Origin: VXRD01 sp965242535
GTDB taxonomy: Bacteria; Latescibacterota; UBA2968
Length of the DNA: 64,000 nt
Assembly: GCA_965242535.1 (NCBI GenBank)
Contig: OZ251458.1
Span: 1,240,001-1,304,000 of the forward strand
Direction: 5' to 3'
Shown: piece by piece, positions 8,783 to 17,995 of the stretch
Layout: every line of letters starts with the position of its first letter
Position numbering within the stretch: position 1 is the stretch's first letter
Notes under the pieces: generated by a model
Databases searched by the model: none
Told to the model about the DNA's origin: nothing
Seen by the model: the letters and a program-made list of their open reading frames with translations, nothing else
Program-made: the position numbers and the translations under genes

Positions 8783-10075
8783 ATGCCGAACCGTCCCAAC
8801 ATCCTCTTCATCATCACGGACCAGCAATACGCAGGCGCGATGTCTTGCGCGGGCAATCCCGATGTCTATACCCCGAACATGGATCGCCTCGCGCAAACCG
8901 GCACGCGCTTTACCCGCGCCTATTGCACGCATCCCCTGTGCGGGCCTCAGCGCGCGAGCTTGATGACGGGCGTGTATCCGCATCAAAACGGCGCGACGAG
9001 CAATGGCACGCCGATCAATCCCGAATACAAGGGCCAAACCCTCGGCAACTTCCTCGCGGATGCGGGCTATGATTGCGCCCTTTCGGGCAAGTGGCACGTG
9101 CCCGGCACCACGCCCGAGGAAAGCGGCTTCGAGGTGATCTGCGGCAGCCGCGACAGCGAAGTGCCCATCCGCGCCATCGAATTTATGAAACGCGACCGCG
9201 ACAACCCCTTCTTTCTCTTTGCGTCCTTTCTCAATCCGCACGACGTCTGCCAAGTGGCCCGCAACCAACCCCTGCCGCAAGGCCCCGTGCCAGAACCGGC
9301 CGCGGTTGAAGAATGCCCGAATCTGCCCGCGAACTTCGCCATCCCTCCCTATTCGCCCGACATTTTGCAGATGCTGCGCCGGGTCAATCGCCGCGTCTAT
9401 CCCACCATCGAATACGCCGCAGACGACTGGCGCCGCCTCCGCTTCCTCTACTATCGCCTGTGCGAAAAAGTCGATGCGGAAATCGGCGTTCTGCTCGATG
9501 GCTTGCGCGATTTGGGCTTGGAGGAAAAGACCTATATCGTCTTCACGTCTGACCACGGCGACGGGCACGGCGCGCACAACTGGAATCAGAAGACCTGCTT
9601 GTACGAGGAGGTCATCAACATCCCCTTTATCGTCAGCCACGCGGGCGTCACCGAGGGCGGTCGCGTTGACGATACGCACCTCGTGTCGCTCGGGCTCGAT
9701 CTCTTGCCCACGCTTTGCGAGGTCGGCGGCACGCGTGTTCCGGACGGGCTCGAGGGCCTGAGCTTGCGGTCGCTCGCCGAGGGCAATGCGCCGGCCGCGT
9801 GGCGCGATGAGCTCGTGGTCGAAACCATCATCGACATCGGCTCCGGCCCGGGCGGTGGCGGTGCGTCGCGCGCCGTGCTCACGGATCGCTACAAGTACAG
9901 CGCGTTTCCCATGGGCCGCTACCGCGAGCAACTCGTCGATCTCCAAAACGACCCCGGGGAAATGATCAACCTCGCGGTCAACGCGCGGTTCAAAAGCGAG
10001 CGCGACGACCATCGCCGCCGCCTGCGCGCGTGGTGCGAAAAAACCGGGGATGAATTTTTGAAATTGTGTGCGTGA
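8783..10075 (+). CDS. Type I sulfatase
   Basis: Alkaline-phosphatase-fold sulfatase that would hydrolyse sulfate esters, probably on sulfated glycans. It is 430 residues long. The N-terminus has the metal-binding NILFIITDQQ. The formylglycine signature C-x-P-x-R is present as C53-G-P-Q-R57, so an anaerobic or FGE-type maturase is needed in trans. FTSDHGDGHG supplies the second metal site. There is no signal peptide, so it is cytoplasmic or exported by another route. AAAGGAG lies just upstream of the ATG. The aldolase gene follows 34 bp downstream in the same direction. Confidence 0.93.
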   Translation: MPNRPNILFIITDQQYAGAMSCAGNPDVYTPNMDRLAQTGTRFTRAYCTHPLCGPQRASLMTGVYPHQNGATSNGTPINPEYKGQTLGNFLADAGYDCALSGKWHVPGTTPEESGFEVICGSRDSEVPIRAIEFMKRDRDNPFFLFASFLNPHDVCQVARNQPLPQGPVPEPAAVEECPNLPANFAIPPYSPDILQMLRRVNRRVYPTIEYAADDWRRLRFLYYRLCEKVDAEIGVLLDGLRDLGLEEKTYIVFTSDHGDGHGAHNWNQKTCLYEEVINIPFIVSHAGVTEGGRVDDTHLVSLGLDLLPTLCEVGGTRVPDGLEGLSLRSLAEGNAPAAWRDELVVETIIDIGSGPGGGGASRAVLTDRYKYSAFPMGRYREQLVDLQNDPGEMINLAVNARFKSERDDHRRRLRAWCEKTGDEFLKLCA

Positions 10076-10109
10076 TAAACATCTCCACCTCATCACCAGG
10101 AGCTCCACC

Positions 10110-10871
10110 ATGTCCGATAATTTGCTCAAAGACAAATTTGCCAACGGCGAAGTCGCCATTGGGCCATTCGTCAACCTCAGTTCTGGCGCGCTCATCGAGA
10201 TCGCGGCGTACAGCGGATTCGATTTTGTCATTCTCGATACGGAACACGGGCCGCTCGACATTCCCACTTGCGAGGATCTCTGCCGCGTCGCACACGGGGT
10301 CGAGATCGCGCCCATCGTGCGCGTGCGGGAAAACGATCCCGCGCAAATCCTGCGCGCGTTGGATATCGGCGCGGGCGGCGTGCAAGTCCCGCAAATCGGC
10401 AACAAAGCCGATGCCGAAGCCGTCGTGCGTGCGGCCAAATACGCGCCGCTGGGCATGCGGGGCGTCTCGCCCTACACGCGCGCGGCCCGTTATTTCGCCG
10501 ATGGCGCGGCGATCTTTGAACGCCTCAATGCCGCGTCGATGGTGCTCATCCACATCGAGGGCGTGGAAGGTCTCGAAAATCTCGAAGAGATCATCGCTGT
10601 GCCGGGTCTCGATGTCATTTTCTTGGGGCCTTACGACCTGTCGCAATCACTGGGCATACCCGGCCAAGTCCACGATCCGCGCGTGGTGGATCGCATGCGC
10701 GAAGCCGCGAAATCGATCACCCAAGCCGGGCTCACGGTCGGCACATTTGCCGATTCCCCCGAAGCGGCAAAGCGTTGGATCGACGCCGGGGTCGGTTACA
10801 TCTCGCTTTCCGTAGATACGGGGATCTACCTCCATGGCTGTCGTCAAATGCTCCGTGGCCTGCGCGGATAA
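10110..10871 (+). CDS. HpcH/HpaI-family 2-keto-3-deoxy sugar-acid aldolase
   Basis: Class II pyruvate-dependent aldolase of the HpcH/HpaI/citrate lyase family, 253 residues. LDTEHGP, VRVRENDP and the metal-site VQVPQIG regions are visible, with GLDVIFLGPYDLSQSLG near the C-terminal end. The likely reaction is retro-aldol cleavage of a 2-keto-3-deoxy (or 2,4-dihydroxy) acid to pyruvate and an aldehyde. The start at 10110 is chosen because AGGAG at 10099-10103 precedes it. It sits behind the sulfatase and before a terminator, so the two may form one degradative transcript. The exact substrate cannot be told. Confidence 0.88.
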   Translation: MSDNLLKDKFANGEVAIGPFVNLSSGALIEIAAYSGFDFVILDTEHGPLDIPTCEDLCRVAHGVEIAPIVRVRENDPAQILRALDIGAGGVQVPQIGNKADAEAVVRAAKYAPLGMRGVSPYTRAARYFADGAAIFERLNAASMVLIHIEGVEGLENLEEIIAVPGLDVIFLGPYDLSQSLGIPGQVHDPRVVDRMREAAKSITQAGLTVGTFADSPEAAKRWIDAGVGYISLSVDTGIYLHGCRQMLRGLRG

Positions 10872-10922
10872 CGACGCAAAAGGCGAGAGCAGTCAGGGGT
10901 CCGTTCGCCCAACCCCTCGGCC

Positions 10923-10947
10923 GTAGGGACAGGCCCGGCGCCTGTCC
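10923..10947. repeat. REP-like palindrome copy 2 (variant loop)
   Basis: GTAGGGACAGGC followed by CCGGC and GCCTGTCC. It has the same stem as copy 1, in the opposite orientation, and lies downstream of the aldolase gene. Confidence 0.8.
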
Positions 10948-10990
10948 TCGTGACCGCCAAGTTTGCGGTCGCTACGCGAATAACAACGCA

Positions 10991-11024
10991 AAAAGGAGAC
11001 ACCGTTTGGTATCTCCTTTTTTAT
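10991..11024 (+). terminator. Rho-independent terminator after the aldolase gene
   Basis: AAAAGGAGACACC (10991-11003) pairs with GGTATCTCCTTTT (11008-11020) with one mismatch around a 4-nt loop, and is followed by a T-rich tract. Confidence 0.8.
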
Positions 11025-11118
11025 TTATCGGTCAACATCGCTTGTAGCGCGTCGTTGGCCCGATCAGATTGGTAGATGGCTTGCTCCGGCGACACGCGCA
11101 GGCATATCTCATCCTCGA

Positions 11119-11559
11119 CTATTCATCGTCATCGGTTGACAGGGGCAAATCTTCTCGCCTCAAAACGCGGCGGCGGGGCCGGCCGAATTTCTGTGGGGCG
11201 CGTTCGAGCCGTTCTTGAACTTGTACGGTATAACGCGCGGTCGGCACGGCCTCGAGGCGTGCGGGGTGAATCGGCTCGCCCGATTCTTCGCAGAAGCCGT
11301 ACGTGCGGTTTTCAATTTTTCGCAGGGCATTGTCGATTTCGGCCAATTCGCGCCGCTCGTTATTGCCCAAGGTCGTCATCAATTCCAGCGACGACGCATT
11401 GCCGGCCGCGTCGAGTGGATCCGCGGCGACATCGCCTCGAATTTCGTCGAGGTCTTCGTCTTGACTGAGCACCTGCTTGAGCAACTCGCGCTTGCGCTCA
11501 ATCAAAAGTTTTCGATAAAACTCGAGTTTCTTTTTTTTCAGAGGTCTATGCTTTGCCAT
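11119..11559 (-). CDS. DksA/TraR-family regulator with degenerate zinc finger
   Basis: RNA polymerase secondary-channel protein of the DksA/TraR family, 146 residues. A basic coiled-coil N-terminus (MAKHRPLKKKKLEFYRKLL) is followed by an acidic coiled-coil tip region (DVAADPLDAAGNASS) and the YGFCEESGEPI zinc-finger entry. Only one of the four usual cysteines remains; the second is Ser, and the distal CxxC is replaced by TVQV. It therefore probably folds without zinc. The ATG at 11559 is preferred because GGGAG lies 10-11 nt upstream and the basic N-terminus then begins directly. The acidic C-terminus (STDDDE) is unusual. Confidence 0.88.
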   Translation of the reverse strand: MAKHRPLKKKKLEFYRKLLIERKRELLKQVLSQDEDLDEIRGDVAADPLDAAGNASSLELMTTLGNNERRELAEIDNALRKIENRTYGFCEESGEPIHPARLEAVPTARYTVQVQERLERAPQKFGRPRRRVLRREDLPLSTDDDE

Positions 11560-11657
11560 TGCCTGTTGGCTCCCTTTGGTTTTTTGGATTGCGATAAAAA
11601 GCGTCAAAATTTATGGAAGTAAAAAAATAATGTCAAGTCATGGGAAAATGGATCGCG

Positions 11658-13361
11658 CTATTTTCCAAGCGCGGTTAGAAAATCTTCTGCGGAGAGGGCG
11701 TTGAGCACGTCATCGGCGGTCAACCCACCTTTGCGGGCGATGCCCAAGCCATAACGCATATTTTCGAGCTCCTCGGTGCTGTGGGCGTCTGTGTTGATGG
11801 GAATTTGCACGCCTTTTTCGCGGGCGTACTCCAGAAATCGCCAGTCCATATCCAATCGGGCGGGATTGGCATTGATCTCGATGGCGGTGCGCGCCTCGGC
11901 AGCGGCGTCGATAACCGCCCTGATGTCGACCGGATAGCCCTCGCGCGCGAGCAACAACCGCCCCGTGGGGTGGCCCAAAATATCGACATGCGGATTTTGA
12001 ACCGCGCGAATCAACCGGGCGGTGGCCTCTTTCTCGGTCATCGAAAACTTGGAATGCACGGAGGCGACCACGAGATCAAATTCGGCTAAAAACGCATCGT
12101 CAAAATCCAGCCCCCCATCGGTCAAAATATCGACCTCGATTCCCTTCAATATCCGAATGCCCGCCACCGCAGCGTCGACCCGGTCGATCTCGTCCCACTG
12201 CGAACGCACGCGGTCTTCGGTCAATCCATGGGCATAGGCGGCGGCCTTGCTGTGATCGCAAATGCCGATGTACGTATGGCCCAAGGCTTTTGCGGCCCGC
12301 GCCATGGCCTCGACGCCGTGCCGCCCGTCGCTGTACGTAGTGTGGACGTGAAGCGTGCCCTCGAGGTCGGCTTGCGCGACCAACTCGGGCAACGGGCCTC
12401 GGGCGGCGCGCTCGATCTCGCCTCTGCCCTCGCGCAATTCCGGGGGGATGTCATGCAACCCCAACGCGGCGAACAGTGCTTTCTCGTCCGGGCAAGGTAC
12501 GTTCTCATCCTCTCGAAACAACCCGTATTCATCGAGCTCCATCCCCCGATCTCTCGCCCGTTGTCGCATCGCGGTACGGTATTCTCGGCTACCCGTAAAG
12601 TGGTGCAATGCAAGCGGGAAGGCCGAATCCTCTGCGATTCGCAACGCCGCGCGCAGGCCCGAATCCAGCACGACGCTCGCTTTGGTTTTGTCGCGCTCGG
12701 CGATCTCTTTCGCGCCCGGGTACTGGACGAATGCCTCGGCGAGTGCTTCCTCATCTTTCGCGCTCGCGACGATGACGACCTCCTCGCTCGTTTCCGCGCA
12801 TCGGCGCACGCTACCCGCGATAGATACGCGAATCGCGTGCTCGGACAGGTACGCGCGCAGTGCCTCGGCCTCGGTTTGTGCGGTGTGGCAGAGGAATCGC
12901 CCGCGGTGTCGTTGCAAAAAGGACACGCCGCGCAGGATGCTTTGTGCGGTTTTCTTGCCAAATCCGCGCAGGTTTTCGATCTCGCCGGACGCGCACGCCT
13001 TGGCCAGGGCATCCACGTCGGCAATGCCGAGTTGTTCGTAAATCGACCGCACGCGCTTCGCGCCCAAGCCGGGCACGGCGGTCATTTCGAACAAGCCCTC
13101 GGGCAGGGCCTCGCGCAACTCGTCCAAGCCCGGCAACTCGCCGGTTTCGATCAGGGTTTCGATCATGCCCCCGATCTTGCTACCGATGTAGCGCACGGAT
13201 TCCAATTCGCCGCGCGCGCTCAAGTCCGTCGCGGGTTCTCGCAGTTGGTCGATCTGCCGCGCGGCTTGGGCGTACAACCGAATGCGATACGGGTGTTCGC
13301 CGTGCAGTTCCATCAGCGTGGTCAGGTCTGTCAGCGCGTTTGCAATGTCTTTGTTGGTCAT
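11658..13361 (-). CDS. polX: PolX-like protein with PHP domain; polymerase site degenerate
   Basis: Family X DNA polymerase/PHP phosphoesterase, 567 residues. The N-terminal HhH/8-kDa-like region contains VPGLGAKRV and LRGFGKKTA. A nucleotidyltransferase-like palm keeps GSVRR (183-187) and HHFTGSREY. The three metal-binding aspartates expected in GSxRR-x4-DxD and in V-D-x-R are replaced by E194, V196 and A239. The C-terminal PHP domain (from ~334) has all visible metal ligands: HVH at 338-340, SDG, DHS, GIEVD, SVHS, GHP and TDAH. The protein is thus probably a 3'-5' exonuclease or phosphoesterase without polymerase activity. It is convergent with the Gfo/Idh neighbourhood and has its own upstream gap. 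Confidence 0.9.
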   Translation of the reverse strand: MTNKDIANALTDLTTLMELHGEHPYRIRLYAQAARQIDQLREPATDLSARGELESVRYIGSKIGGMIETLIETGELPGLDELREALPEGLFEMTAVPGLGAKRVRSIYEQLGIADVDALAKACASGEIENLRGFGKKTAQSILRGVSFLQRHRGRFLCHTAQTEAEALRAYLSEHAIRVSIAGSVRRCAETSEEVVIVASAKDEEALAEAFVQYPGAKEIAERDKTKASVVLDSGLRAALRIAEDSAFPLALHHFTGSREYRTAMRQRARDRGMELDEYGLFREDENVPCPDEKALFAALGLHDIPPELREGRGEIERAARGPLPELVAQADLEGTLHVHTTYSDGRHGVEAMARAAKALGHTYIGICDHSKAAAYAHGLTEDRVRSQWDEIDRVDAAVAGIRILKGIEVDILTDGGLDFDDAFLAEFDLVVASVHSKFSMTEKEATARLIRAVQNPHVDILGHPTGRLLLAREGYPVDIRAVIDAAAEARTAIEINANPARLDMDWRFLEYAREKGVQIPINTDAHSTEELENMRYGLGIARKGGLTADDVLNALSAEDFLTALGK

Positions 13362-13470
13362 TCAGAACCACCTTGAAATGTCGTGGACATCGGGGGATGA
13401 AGCTGTATTTTACGGGCGAAGGATCGGTCGGTAAGACAAGTGATCAGGGGGTAGCCCACCCCCATCGTCC

Positions 13471-13495
13471 GTAGGGCAGGCCCCCGTGCCTGTCC
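13471..13495. repeat. REP-like palindrome copy 3
   Basis: GTAGGGCAGGCC... followed by GCCTGTCC, with one base missing in the left arm. It lies between the divergent polX and Gfo/Idh genes. Confidence 0.75.
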
Positions 13496-13567
13496 GCGCA
13501 ACCAACGGCGGGCTGAAAAACGGATCGCTTGCACACCTGAATATAGCCAGGGAAAGGCAGCGCGTCA

Positions 13568-14629
13568 ATGAGTGGAAAATTGAAAATCGCAGTGGTCGGA
13601 CTGGGGCGAATCGGGTGGCGGTTTCACTTTCAGCAGGCCCTCGCGTCCGACCGATTTGAACTCGTCTCGGCGGTCGATCCCCTGCCGGACCGATTGGCCG
13701 AGGCCCGCGCCACAGCGGGGTGTGAAACCCTGGCGACGTTCGACGAGTTGTGGGCGCGGCCCGCGCCGGATGTGGTGGTCATTGCCACGCCGACCGCCTT
13801 GCACGAGCGCATGACCTGTCGCGCCCTCGAGCGCGGGTGTCACGTCATTCTCGAAAAGCCGATGACCACGTCCATCGCCTCGGCGGATCGCATGATCGCC
13901 CAGGCGCGAAAAAGCGACCGCCGCATCTTTTTGTACCAACCCCATCGCCTCACGCCCGAAACGCAAACCGCGCGCGAGGTGATCCAAAGCGGGTTGTTGG
14001 GGCCCGTGTACGCGATTCACCGGGGCGTGTATCGCTATGTGCGCCGCAATGATTGGCAGAGTTTGCGGAAGAATGGCGGGGGCATGTTGAACAACTACGG
14101 CGCGCATTACATCGACCAACTCATCTATCTCTCGGACGATTCGCCCATCGCGGAAGTCGATTGCAAGCTCTGGGCTATCGCCACTCGGGGAGACGCCGAC
14201 GACGTGGTCAAGGCGTGGATCAAAAAGGAATCCGGGCAACTCTTGGATGTGCAGATCAATCAGGCATCGGCTCATGACATGCCCACCTGGCATATTTGCG
14301 GGCAATACGGCACGGCCATTCGCGCGGGCGATGCGTTCAAGGTGCGGTATTACGATCCGGCAGAAGCGGCACCGCTCTCCGTCATCAAAGGCGCCGCGCC
14401 CGACCGCAGTTACGACAACCGCGACCGCTTGCCTTGGCGGGAGAAGGAGTTTCCCATTGCCCGCGACAAACAGCGCGATTTTTACGCCAATATCCACGAT
14501 GTGATCGTCTGCGATGCCGCGCCCTATATTCCCATCGAGGAATCGCGCGAACTCATGCGCGTGATGGATTTGTGCCGGCGATGCAATCGGGATTTTGTGG
14601 ATGAACCCCAAACAAAGGATGTGCGATGA
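13568..14629 (+). CDS. Gfo/Idh/MocA-family NAD(P)-dependent oxidoreductase
   Basis: A 353-residue dehydrogenase with the N-terminal Rossmann motif VVGLGRIGWR, the catalytic EKP motif (VILEKPMTT) and a C-terminal α/β substrate domain (YGAHYIDQLIYL carries the usual active-site His). It probably oxidises a hydroxyl of a sugar, inositol or sugar acid. Its stop overlaps the start of the following TIM-barrel gene by 4 bp, so the two are cotranslated. The combination is typical of inositol- or glycoside-type catabolism. The substrate cannot be read from the sequence. Confidence 0.9.
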   Translation: MSGKLKIAVVGLGRIGWRFHFQQALASDRFELVSAVDPLPDRLAEARATAGCETLATFDELWARPAPDVVVIATPTALHERMTCRALERGCHVILEKPMTTSIASADRMIAQARKSDRRIFLYQPHRLTPETQTAREVIQSGLLGPVYAIHRGVYRYVRRNDWQSLRKNGGGMLNNYGAHYIDQLIYLSDDSPIAEVDCKLWAIATRGDADDVVKAWIKKESGQLLDVQINQASAHDMPTWHICGQYGTAIRAGDAFKVRYYDPAEAAPLSVIKGAAPDRSYDNRDRLPWREKEFPIARDKQRDFYANIHDVIVCDAAPYIPIEESRELMRVMDLCRRCNRDFVDEPQTKDVR

Positions 14630-15483
14630 ACTTGTCACTCACCTCTGTCATGCTTCCCAGATGGGATTTGGAGACCACCTTTGCAAAACTCGCAGCACAC
14701 GGGTATGACGGCATTGAACTCCGCTGTCGGTACAATCCCGAAGACCCGGATGCGGAACCGTCCAACTGGGGCAGGCATCTCACCGACGTCAGCCCGGACA
14801 ATATTTTGGACAAGGCGGCGCAGATCCGCGACCTGTCGCAGCGAACCGGGGTGCGCGTGTGCGCCCTGGCGCCCAATTTTACGTGCGATCAGACCGAGAT
14901 CATCGACAAAATTTTCAAAGGCGCGCTCGCCATCGATCCGGACGATCCCCCGCTCATTCGCATCGGCGCGCAGCGACACGACCGCTCCTCGCCCTATTTG
15001 CCGCAATTCTTGGACGCACGCGCGGGCTTTGCCCATTTGGTCGAACGGGCACGCGATAGCGGGGTCAAGATCATCTACGAGATTCACGTTGGGACCATCG
15101 CGGTGAGCGCGTCTCGCGCCATCGAGCTCCTGAAAAATTTCGACCCCGACCACATCGGCGCGATTTTCGACGTGCCCAACATGATCCGCGTTGGCCTCGA
15201 GGACAGCAAGATGGGCCTCGAACTCCTCGGCCCGTACCTCGCGCACGTCCACATCGGCAATGCCACGCCCGTGCAAACCCAACGCGACGCCACCGGAAGC
15301 ATGCACTGGCAATGGGATTTTTGCGACCTGCGAGAGGGCATCGCCGACATTCCCCAAATCATCCAAGACCTCAAGGACGTGGGCTATCGAGGCTACCTCT
15401 CGCTCGAAGAATTTGGCCCTGGCGACGACGAAGAGAAGATCAGCGGCGAAGGGGCGTATTTGAAGGAGTTGATGGGGCAGTGA
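14626..15483 (+). CDS. Sugar phosphate isomerase/epimerase-like TIM barrel
   Basis: Xylose-isomerase-like (AP endonuclease 2 family) TIM barrel, 285 residues. Metal-ligand signatures of the fold are visible: KIIYEIHVGT, GAIFDVPNM, HVHIGNATP and LSLEEFGPGDDEE. It probably isomerises or epimerises a keto-sugar made by the upstream dehydrogenase, with which it overlaps by ATGA. The GAIFDVPN segment has Asn where many members have His or Thr-Gly-His. Confidence 0.86.
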   Translation: MNLSLTSVMLPRWDLETTFAKLAAHGYDGIELRCRYNPEDPDAEPSNWGRHLTDVSPDNILDKAAQIRDLSQRTGVRVCALAPNFTCDQTEIIDKIFKGALAIDPDDPPLIRIGAQRHDRSSPYLPQFLDARAGFAHLVERARDSGVKIIYEIHVGTIAVSASRAIELLKNFDPDHIGAIFDVPNMIRVGLEDSKMGLELLGPYLAHVHIGNATPVQTQRDATGSMHWQWDFCDLREGIADIPQIIQDLKDVGYRGYLSLEEFGPGDDEEKISGEGAYLKELMGQ

Positions 15484-15506
15484 TTTCTCCGCCCTGCCCC
15501 ATCATC

Positions 15507-15532
15507 GTAGGGACAGGCCCCCGTGCCTGTCC
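15507..15532. repeat. REP-like palindrome copy 4
   Basis: Full-length copy 24 bp after the isomerase stop, with stem GGACAGGC/GCCTGTCC. Confidence 0.85.
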
Positions 15533-15625
15533 TCGCCCCCATTCCCCAAGCGGTCAATAGCCTGCGGCCAGCGGGGGTATCCCTTTCGTTTTAACGCGAA
15601 CCGCCTTGTACGCGAGGAGAGCATG

Positions 15626-17938
15626 ATGGCTAACGAAAGAAAAACAGAAGAAATCGTGCGCCGACACTTTCAAAAATTTGGCGGTGACGTAATTGTAGAG
15701 GAACAATCTTCGGATTCGCCGCAGATAGATAAATTGCTTCAATCGGCCTCGAAGGATGGACAGGGAAAAGGGTATCCGGACTTTCTCATTTCGTTCAAAG
15801 AGAAAATCGACCTGCTGATCGTCGTGGAGTGCAAAGCAGATCCGCAAAAGCACCAGAGTCCAAAACGCGATGAATATGAAGACTTTGCCGTTGATGGGGC
15901 GTTGCTCTATGCGTCATATCTTTCCAAAAATTTTGACGTGTTGGCAGTTGGCGTGAGCGGTACAAACGACCGGGAGTTAAGGGTTTCGCATTTTCTTCAA
16001 CTGAAAAACCAGCACAGCGCGTCTGAAATTTTTGGAGATGTGTTGCTTTCTCCAACGGACTACATCGAAGGGTACGCAAGAGATCCAATAAAATATCGTC
16101 GGGATTACGAGTCGTTGCAAAATTTCATACGCGCCTTAAATGTTCGCCTCCACAGCGACAAAGTCGCCGAGAGCAACCGATCTTTGCTCATCAGTGCGAT
16201 ATTGCTCGCGCTCGAACAGCCGGCTTTCAAAAATGCTTACGCCTTAGAGGCCGATCCAGCGCGATTGGCGAAAATGATCGCAGATGCAGCACTGGCGCAG
16301 TTGCAAGATGCGAGTGTTGGAGGATTGCCCATTTTGGCGCAACAGTTTGGTTTTTTGCCAACCGAGACGGGTTTGATGGGAAAGGCAAATGCGTTGAAAG
16401 AGATCGTTCAACTCATCGATACCGAGGTCACTTCCTTCATCAAAAACCACAAATACCGGGACGTACTCGGCAATTTGTACGTGGAATTTCTCAAATATGC
16501 CAACAGCGACAAAAGCCTCGGCATCGTTCTCACGCCGCCGCACATTACAGAACTCTTTGCGGATTTGGCACACGTCAACCCCGATTCGATCGTCTATGAT
16601 AATTGCACGGGTACCGGCGGTTTCCTCATCGGTGCGATGAAACGCATGATCGAAAGCGCGCCCGGGTCTATCGAAACGGAAAAACGCATTAAGCAATCCC
16701 AGCTTTTCGGCGTTGAATTTCAGGCTCATATCTATTCCTTAGCGGTTTCCAACATGTACATCCACCAAGACGGGAAATCGAATATCTACTGTGGCGATTG
16801 TTTTGACGGAAACATCATCCGAGAAATGCAAAAAAAAAGCCCGACGGTCGGCTTGCTCAATCCACCGTATAAGGCGGAAAATAATGACGGGGAAGAACTC
16901 GAATTTGTGCACAACAACTTGGAATGTCTCGCGCATGGCGCGACCTGCGTGGCAATTGTACCCATGTCGTGCGCTTTGGCAACGCGAGGCCCGAAAGCCT
17001 TGCTCAAAGAAAAATTGATGCAAAATCACACCCTAGAAGCCGTTTGTTCCATGCCCGACGAGCTTTTCTTTAATTCCAAAGTCAGCGTCGTGTCGTGCAT
17101 CGTGATATTCACGGCTCATCGTCCCCATCCCCCCAATAAAGAGGTCTTTCTCGGCTACTTCAAAGATGACGGGTTTGTCAAACAGAGGGTAGGGGGACGA
17201 ACGGACGCATTGGGACAATGGCCCGAGAAAAAGCGCGAGTGGCTCGACCTGTACATCAACCGCAAATCAAAACCCGGGATGAGTGTGAATGTCGGGCTAA
17301 CGCACAAAGACGAGTGGGCGGCAGAAGCGTATATGGAGACGGATTACGCCATCGTCTCCGACGATCTATTTGAAAATACGCTACACGAGTATGCCACGTA
17401 CTTGTTTGGCAACCGCGCTCGTCGGAGTGTCAACGACAAAGCCTGTGGCGATCCAATCGCTCTGAATACAGAACATTGGCAATGGTTTCCCCTGACCGAT
17501 TTATTTGACATTACGGGTAGCAAAACGACGCCTATCGGCGATTTGAAACTCGCAGGTGAAGGAGACGATCCTTACGTCACCACACAAGCGACGAATAATG
17601 GTGTCGCTGGTTTTTACCGCATCGCAACCGAAGATGGCGGCGTATTGACGGTCGACAGCGCGGTGTTGGGATATTGTGCGTACCAAAAAGACCCGTTTTC
17701 AGCATCCGATCACGTTGAAAAATTGATCCCCAAGTTCGAGATGAACGCGTACATCGCCCTGTTCCTCGTAACCCTTCTCAATATCGAACAGTATCGGTAC
17801 AACTATGGCAGAAAATGCAGCCAGACGAGATTGAAAGCGTCAAAAATCAAATTGCCAGTCGCGGAACGCGAAACACCAGACTACGACTTCATGGAAGAAT
17901 ACATCAAAGGCCAACCGTTTTCCGCCAATCTCGAATGA
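15626..17938 (+). CDS. Type IIG-like restriction-modification enzyme (nuclease-N6 methylase-TRD)
   Basis: A single 770-residue polypeptide. The N-terminal PD-(D/E)xK nuclease has D52 (GYPDFLI) and E68-C-K70 (VVECKA). The N6-adenine methylase core has motif I YDNCTGTGGF at ~325 and catalytic NPPY at ~412. The C-terminal target-recognition domain resembles one HsdS half (WQWFPLTDLFDITGSKTTP). No separate specificity subunit is encoded nearby, so cutting and methylation would share this one TRD. The ATG at 15626 is chosen over 15623 because GAGGAG (15614-15619) is then 6 nt away. The gene is more AT-rich than its metabolic neighbours and flanked by REP copies, consistent with transfer. Confidence 0.85.
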   Translation: MANERKTEEIVRRHFQKFGGDVIVEEQSSDSPQIDKLLQSASKDGQGKGYPDFLISFKEKIDLLIVVECKADPQKHQSPKRDEYEDFAVDGALLYASYLSKNFDVLAVGVSGTNDRELRVSHFLQLKNQHSASEIFGDVLLSPTDYIEGYARDPIKYRRDYESLQNFIRALNVRLHSDKVAESNRSLLISAILLALEQPAFKNAYALEADPARLAKMIADAALAQLQDASVGGLPILAQQFGFLPTETGLMGKANALKEIVQLIDTEVTSFIKNHKYRDVLGNLYVEFLKYANSDKSLGIVLTPPHITELFADLAHVNPDSIVYDNCTGTGGFLIGAMKRMIESAPGSIETEKRIKQSQLFGVEFQAHIYSLAVSNMYIHQDGKSNIYCGDCFDGNIIREMQKKSPTVGLLNPPYKAENNDGEELEFVHNNLECLAHGATCVAIVPMSCALATRGPKALLKEKLMQNHTLEAVCSMPDELFFNSKVSVVSCIVIFTAHRPHPPNKEVFLGYFKDDGFVKQRVGGRTDALGQWPEKKREWLDLYINRKSKPGMSVNVGLTHKDEWAAEAYMETDYAIVSDDLFENTLHEYATYLFGNRARRSVNDKACGDPIALNTEHWQWFPLTDLFDITGSKTTPIGDLKLAGEGDDPYVTTQATNNGVAGFYRIATEDGGVLTVDSAVLGYCAYQKDPFSASDHVEKLIPKFEMNAYIALFLVTLLNIEQYRYNYGRKCSQTRLKASKIKLPVAERETPDYDFMEEYIKGQPFSANLE

Positions 17939-17941
17939 ACC

Positions 17942-17986
17942 GGGAAGACGGGAGACGGGAGAGGTGAGACGGGAGAGGGAAGAGGC
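17942..17986. repeat. GGGAGAC microsatellite (reverse of CCGTCTC) after the type IIG gene
   Basis: Five to six degenerate heptamers (GACGGGA, GAGGTGA) start directly after the stop codon. This is the complement of the runs seen before hen1 and pnkp. Confidence 0.8.
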
Positions 17987-17995
17987 AATCGCAAT

